Shown piece after piece: positions 49,639-50,688 of a stretch of DNA of 50,688 bases. A program made the translations under genes and the position numbers. Origin of the DNA: an uncultured Prevotella sp. (GTDB lineage: Bacteria; Bacteroidota; Bacteroidia; Bacteroidales; Bacteroidaceae); NCBI GenBank assembly GCA_934229335.1, contig CAKQDQ010000008.1:1-50688 (forward strand), given 5' to 3'. Every line of letters begins with the position of its first letter. Position 1 is the first letter of the stretch. The notes under the pieces were generated by a model that saw nothing but the letters and a program-made list of their open reading frames with translations, was not told the DNA's origin and did no database searches.

Positions 49639-50688
49639 TTACAGAATATAAATGTATGTAGTGTGTACGAAGTAGTCATTAGCTCCGTAAACCCTCTTCG
49701 TCTTGTCCGTCCACGTACTGTTTTCGCCTGTCGTTGTCACCCTTAGCGTGTATTTTCCCATTGGTAACGTGGGACTAACGAAGCGTACTCCCTCCGCTGG
49801 TTGCTTACTGTAGAAGTCAATGAGTGTGCTAAACACAACCTTGCCACGTTTGTTATATATCTTAACATTGGCATATCCGCCCTGCTTGTTCGTCTTTCCT
49901 AAGATGGCAATTCGCTGTCCTCGGAACCCTATCTCCGCATATTCGCCCTTCTTATTGGAGTGGAATGTAAGCGGTTCTTTTCTCTTCGCAATGTTGGCGA
50001 GGTCTACGCTCACCATGCTTTCAGCGTCCCATGCCTCCTTATACTCTGGAATACTGATGCTATCACCGTCAACGAGCATCGGTAGCCATACATAAGTGGC
50101 AGCAGACCCTTGATGAGGATAAGACCATCTGTCGCCCATATACATTGGAGTGCCGTCAGGTAGCGTCAAGACAAAAGTGCTTTGCGAGTTCCATGTCAAT
50201 GTACCTTCAGGGCAAAACAGTCCCCGTTTTACCCAAGGACCGTCTATGTTCTCTGCCGTAAAATAGTAATTGTCATTACGTTCCCAACTGGTAAGGTTGG
50301 AAGTAAGCAGGAAATACCTTCCGTTTTTCTTGAACATGGCAGGCGATTCGCCCATTCCCTTGATGTTAGCCACCATAGTGTCTACACTGAGATAGTCGTC
50401 ACTCAGGCGGTATATCGGTCCGTGATGAATAAGAAGATACCCTCTTCCGTCCTCATCTTGAAACACTCCCATGTCCCATCGCTTTATAGGTTGACCTTTA
50501 TATTGAAGCGTTCCCCTCAGCTTATAGTTGCCATTGATAGTCTTACACGTAGCAATACCGATGTGAGGGTCCTTATATTGCATATTATCAGCATGCATCA
50601 GCATAACGTATTCCCCCGTCTTGGGGCACTTCATCACCTTAACCCTTTCGCCAACACGGTTAGGTCCCAGTATGCCGTCCTTCTGAAC
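49639..50688 (-). CDS. glycoside hydrolase family 43-like protein, 5' end outside the window
   Basis: The frame is open to the right edge of the window, so about 350 C-terminal residues are seen. They start QKDGILGPNRVGERVKVMKCPKTG and show the GH43 five-bladed beta-propeller pattern: YVMLMHADN, a GIATCK strand, the DEDGRGYLLIHHG strand, then GMGESPAMFKKNGRYFLLTSN with the conserved Glu, and TWNSQSTFVLTLPDGTPMYMGDRWS. The order resembles exo-beta-1,3-galactanase-type members. The last 120 residues form a beta-sandwich-like accessory domain. The substrate would be a plant or microbial glycan; the signal peptide would lie outside the window. Internal ATG/GTG codons are not taken as starts. Confidence 0.85.
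   Translation of the reverse strand, partial: VQKDGILGPNRVGERVKVMKCPKTGEYVMLMHADNMQYKDPHIGIATCKTINGNYKLRGTLQYKGQPIKRWDMGVFQDEDGRGYLLIHHGPIYRLSDDYLSVDTMVANIKGMGESPAMFKKNGRYFLLTSNLTSWERNDNYYFTAENIDGPWVKRGLFCPEGTLTWNSQSTFVLTLPDGTPMYMGDRWSYPHQGSAATYVWLPMLVDGDSISIPEYKEAWDAESMVSVDLANIAKRKEPLTFHSNKKGEYAEIGFRGQRIAILGKTNKQGGYANVKIYNKRGKVVFSTLIDFYSKQPAEGVRFVSPTLPMGKYTLRVTTTGENSTWTDKTKRVYGANDYFVHTTYIYIL

Overview
The window looks like a chromosomal segment from a Bacteroidales bacterium, most likely Prevotellaceae. The reasons are: a class III fructose-1,6-bisphosphatase, Bacteroidetes-only families (DUF5686, DUF4468, putative porin, MG2/TonB-plug proteins), an Rnf operon headed by rseC, the thiamine set TonB receptor-PnuT-thiamine pyrophosphokinase, an EF-G2 paralog, almost no Shine-Dalgarno sequences, and at least ten promoters of Bacteroidetes type (TTG or TTTG, 19-20 nt, TAnnTTTG). 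No rRNA, tRNA, CRISPR array, integrase or transposase gene was seen. Organism assignment is inference; no search was run.

Layout. 0-3.2 kb (+): a partial hypothetical gene, then fbp, a small membrane protein and a GNAT acetyltransferase in a translationally coupled run. 3.3-7.2 kb (-): biotin carboxylase, biotin carrier and carboxyltransferase behind a cobalamin riboswitch. 7.3-11.1 kb (-): thiamine uptake and activation operon behind a TPP riboswitch. 11.1-11.95 kb: a nest of non-coding repeats (21-bp direct repeats, nested hairpin, four 32-bp tandem repeats, 250-bp palindromic element). 11.9-14.0 kb (-): two decayed pieces of MG2/TonB-plug type proteins. 14.1-18.1 kb: a two-component pair (histidine kinase and REC-Fis regulator) divergent from an FtsX-type ABC transporter. 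18.2-22.2 kb (-): an EF-G paralog with a substituted catalytic histidine, an 811-bp gap with two MITE-like elements, and an SBF/BASS transporter. 22.5-28.3 kb (-): rseC-rnfBCDGEA. 28.6-35.6 kb (+): pyruvate kinase, then a run of RluA-type pseudouridine synthase, small membrane proteins, DUF4468 protein, putative porin and queC. 35.8-38.3 kb (+): a DUF5686 protein. 38.5-45.3 kb (-): TolC-MacA-MacB ATPase-MacB permease-LytS kinase-LytTR regulator. 45.5-48.9 kb (+): 5-formyl-THF cyclo-ligase, a compact RSH (ppGpp) protein with an eroded synthetase site, and an ECF-type sigma factor. 49.0-50.7 kb (-): a DUF1963 protein and the 3' part of a GH43 glycoside hydrolase that runs off the window.

How the parts fit. 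The carboxylase operon and its B12 riboswitch point to propionyl-CoA/methylmalonyl-CoA metabolism, where the mutase needs B12. The Rnf complex couples ferredoxin oxidation to ion pumping in an anaerobe. EF-G2 and the RSH protein both concern growth control under starvation. The ABC/efflux systems each sit with their own two-component regulators. The most noteworthy items are the B12-switch/carboxylase pairing, a pair of related 128-129-bp MITE-like elements (one inside the efflux operon), the palindrome over the rnf start site, two apparently leaderless genes, and the RSH and EF-G active-site substitutions.
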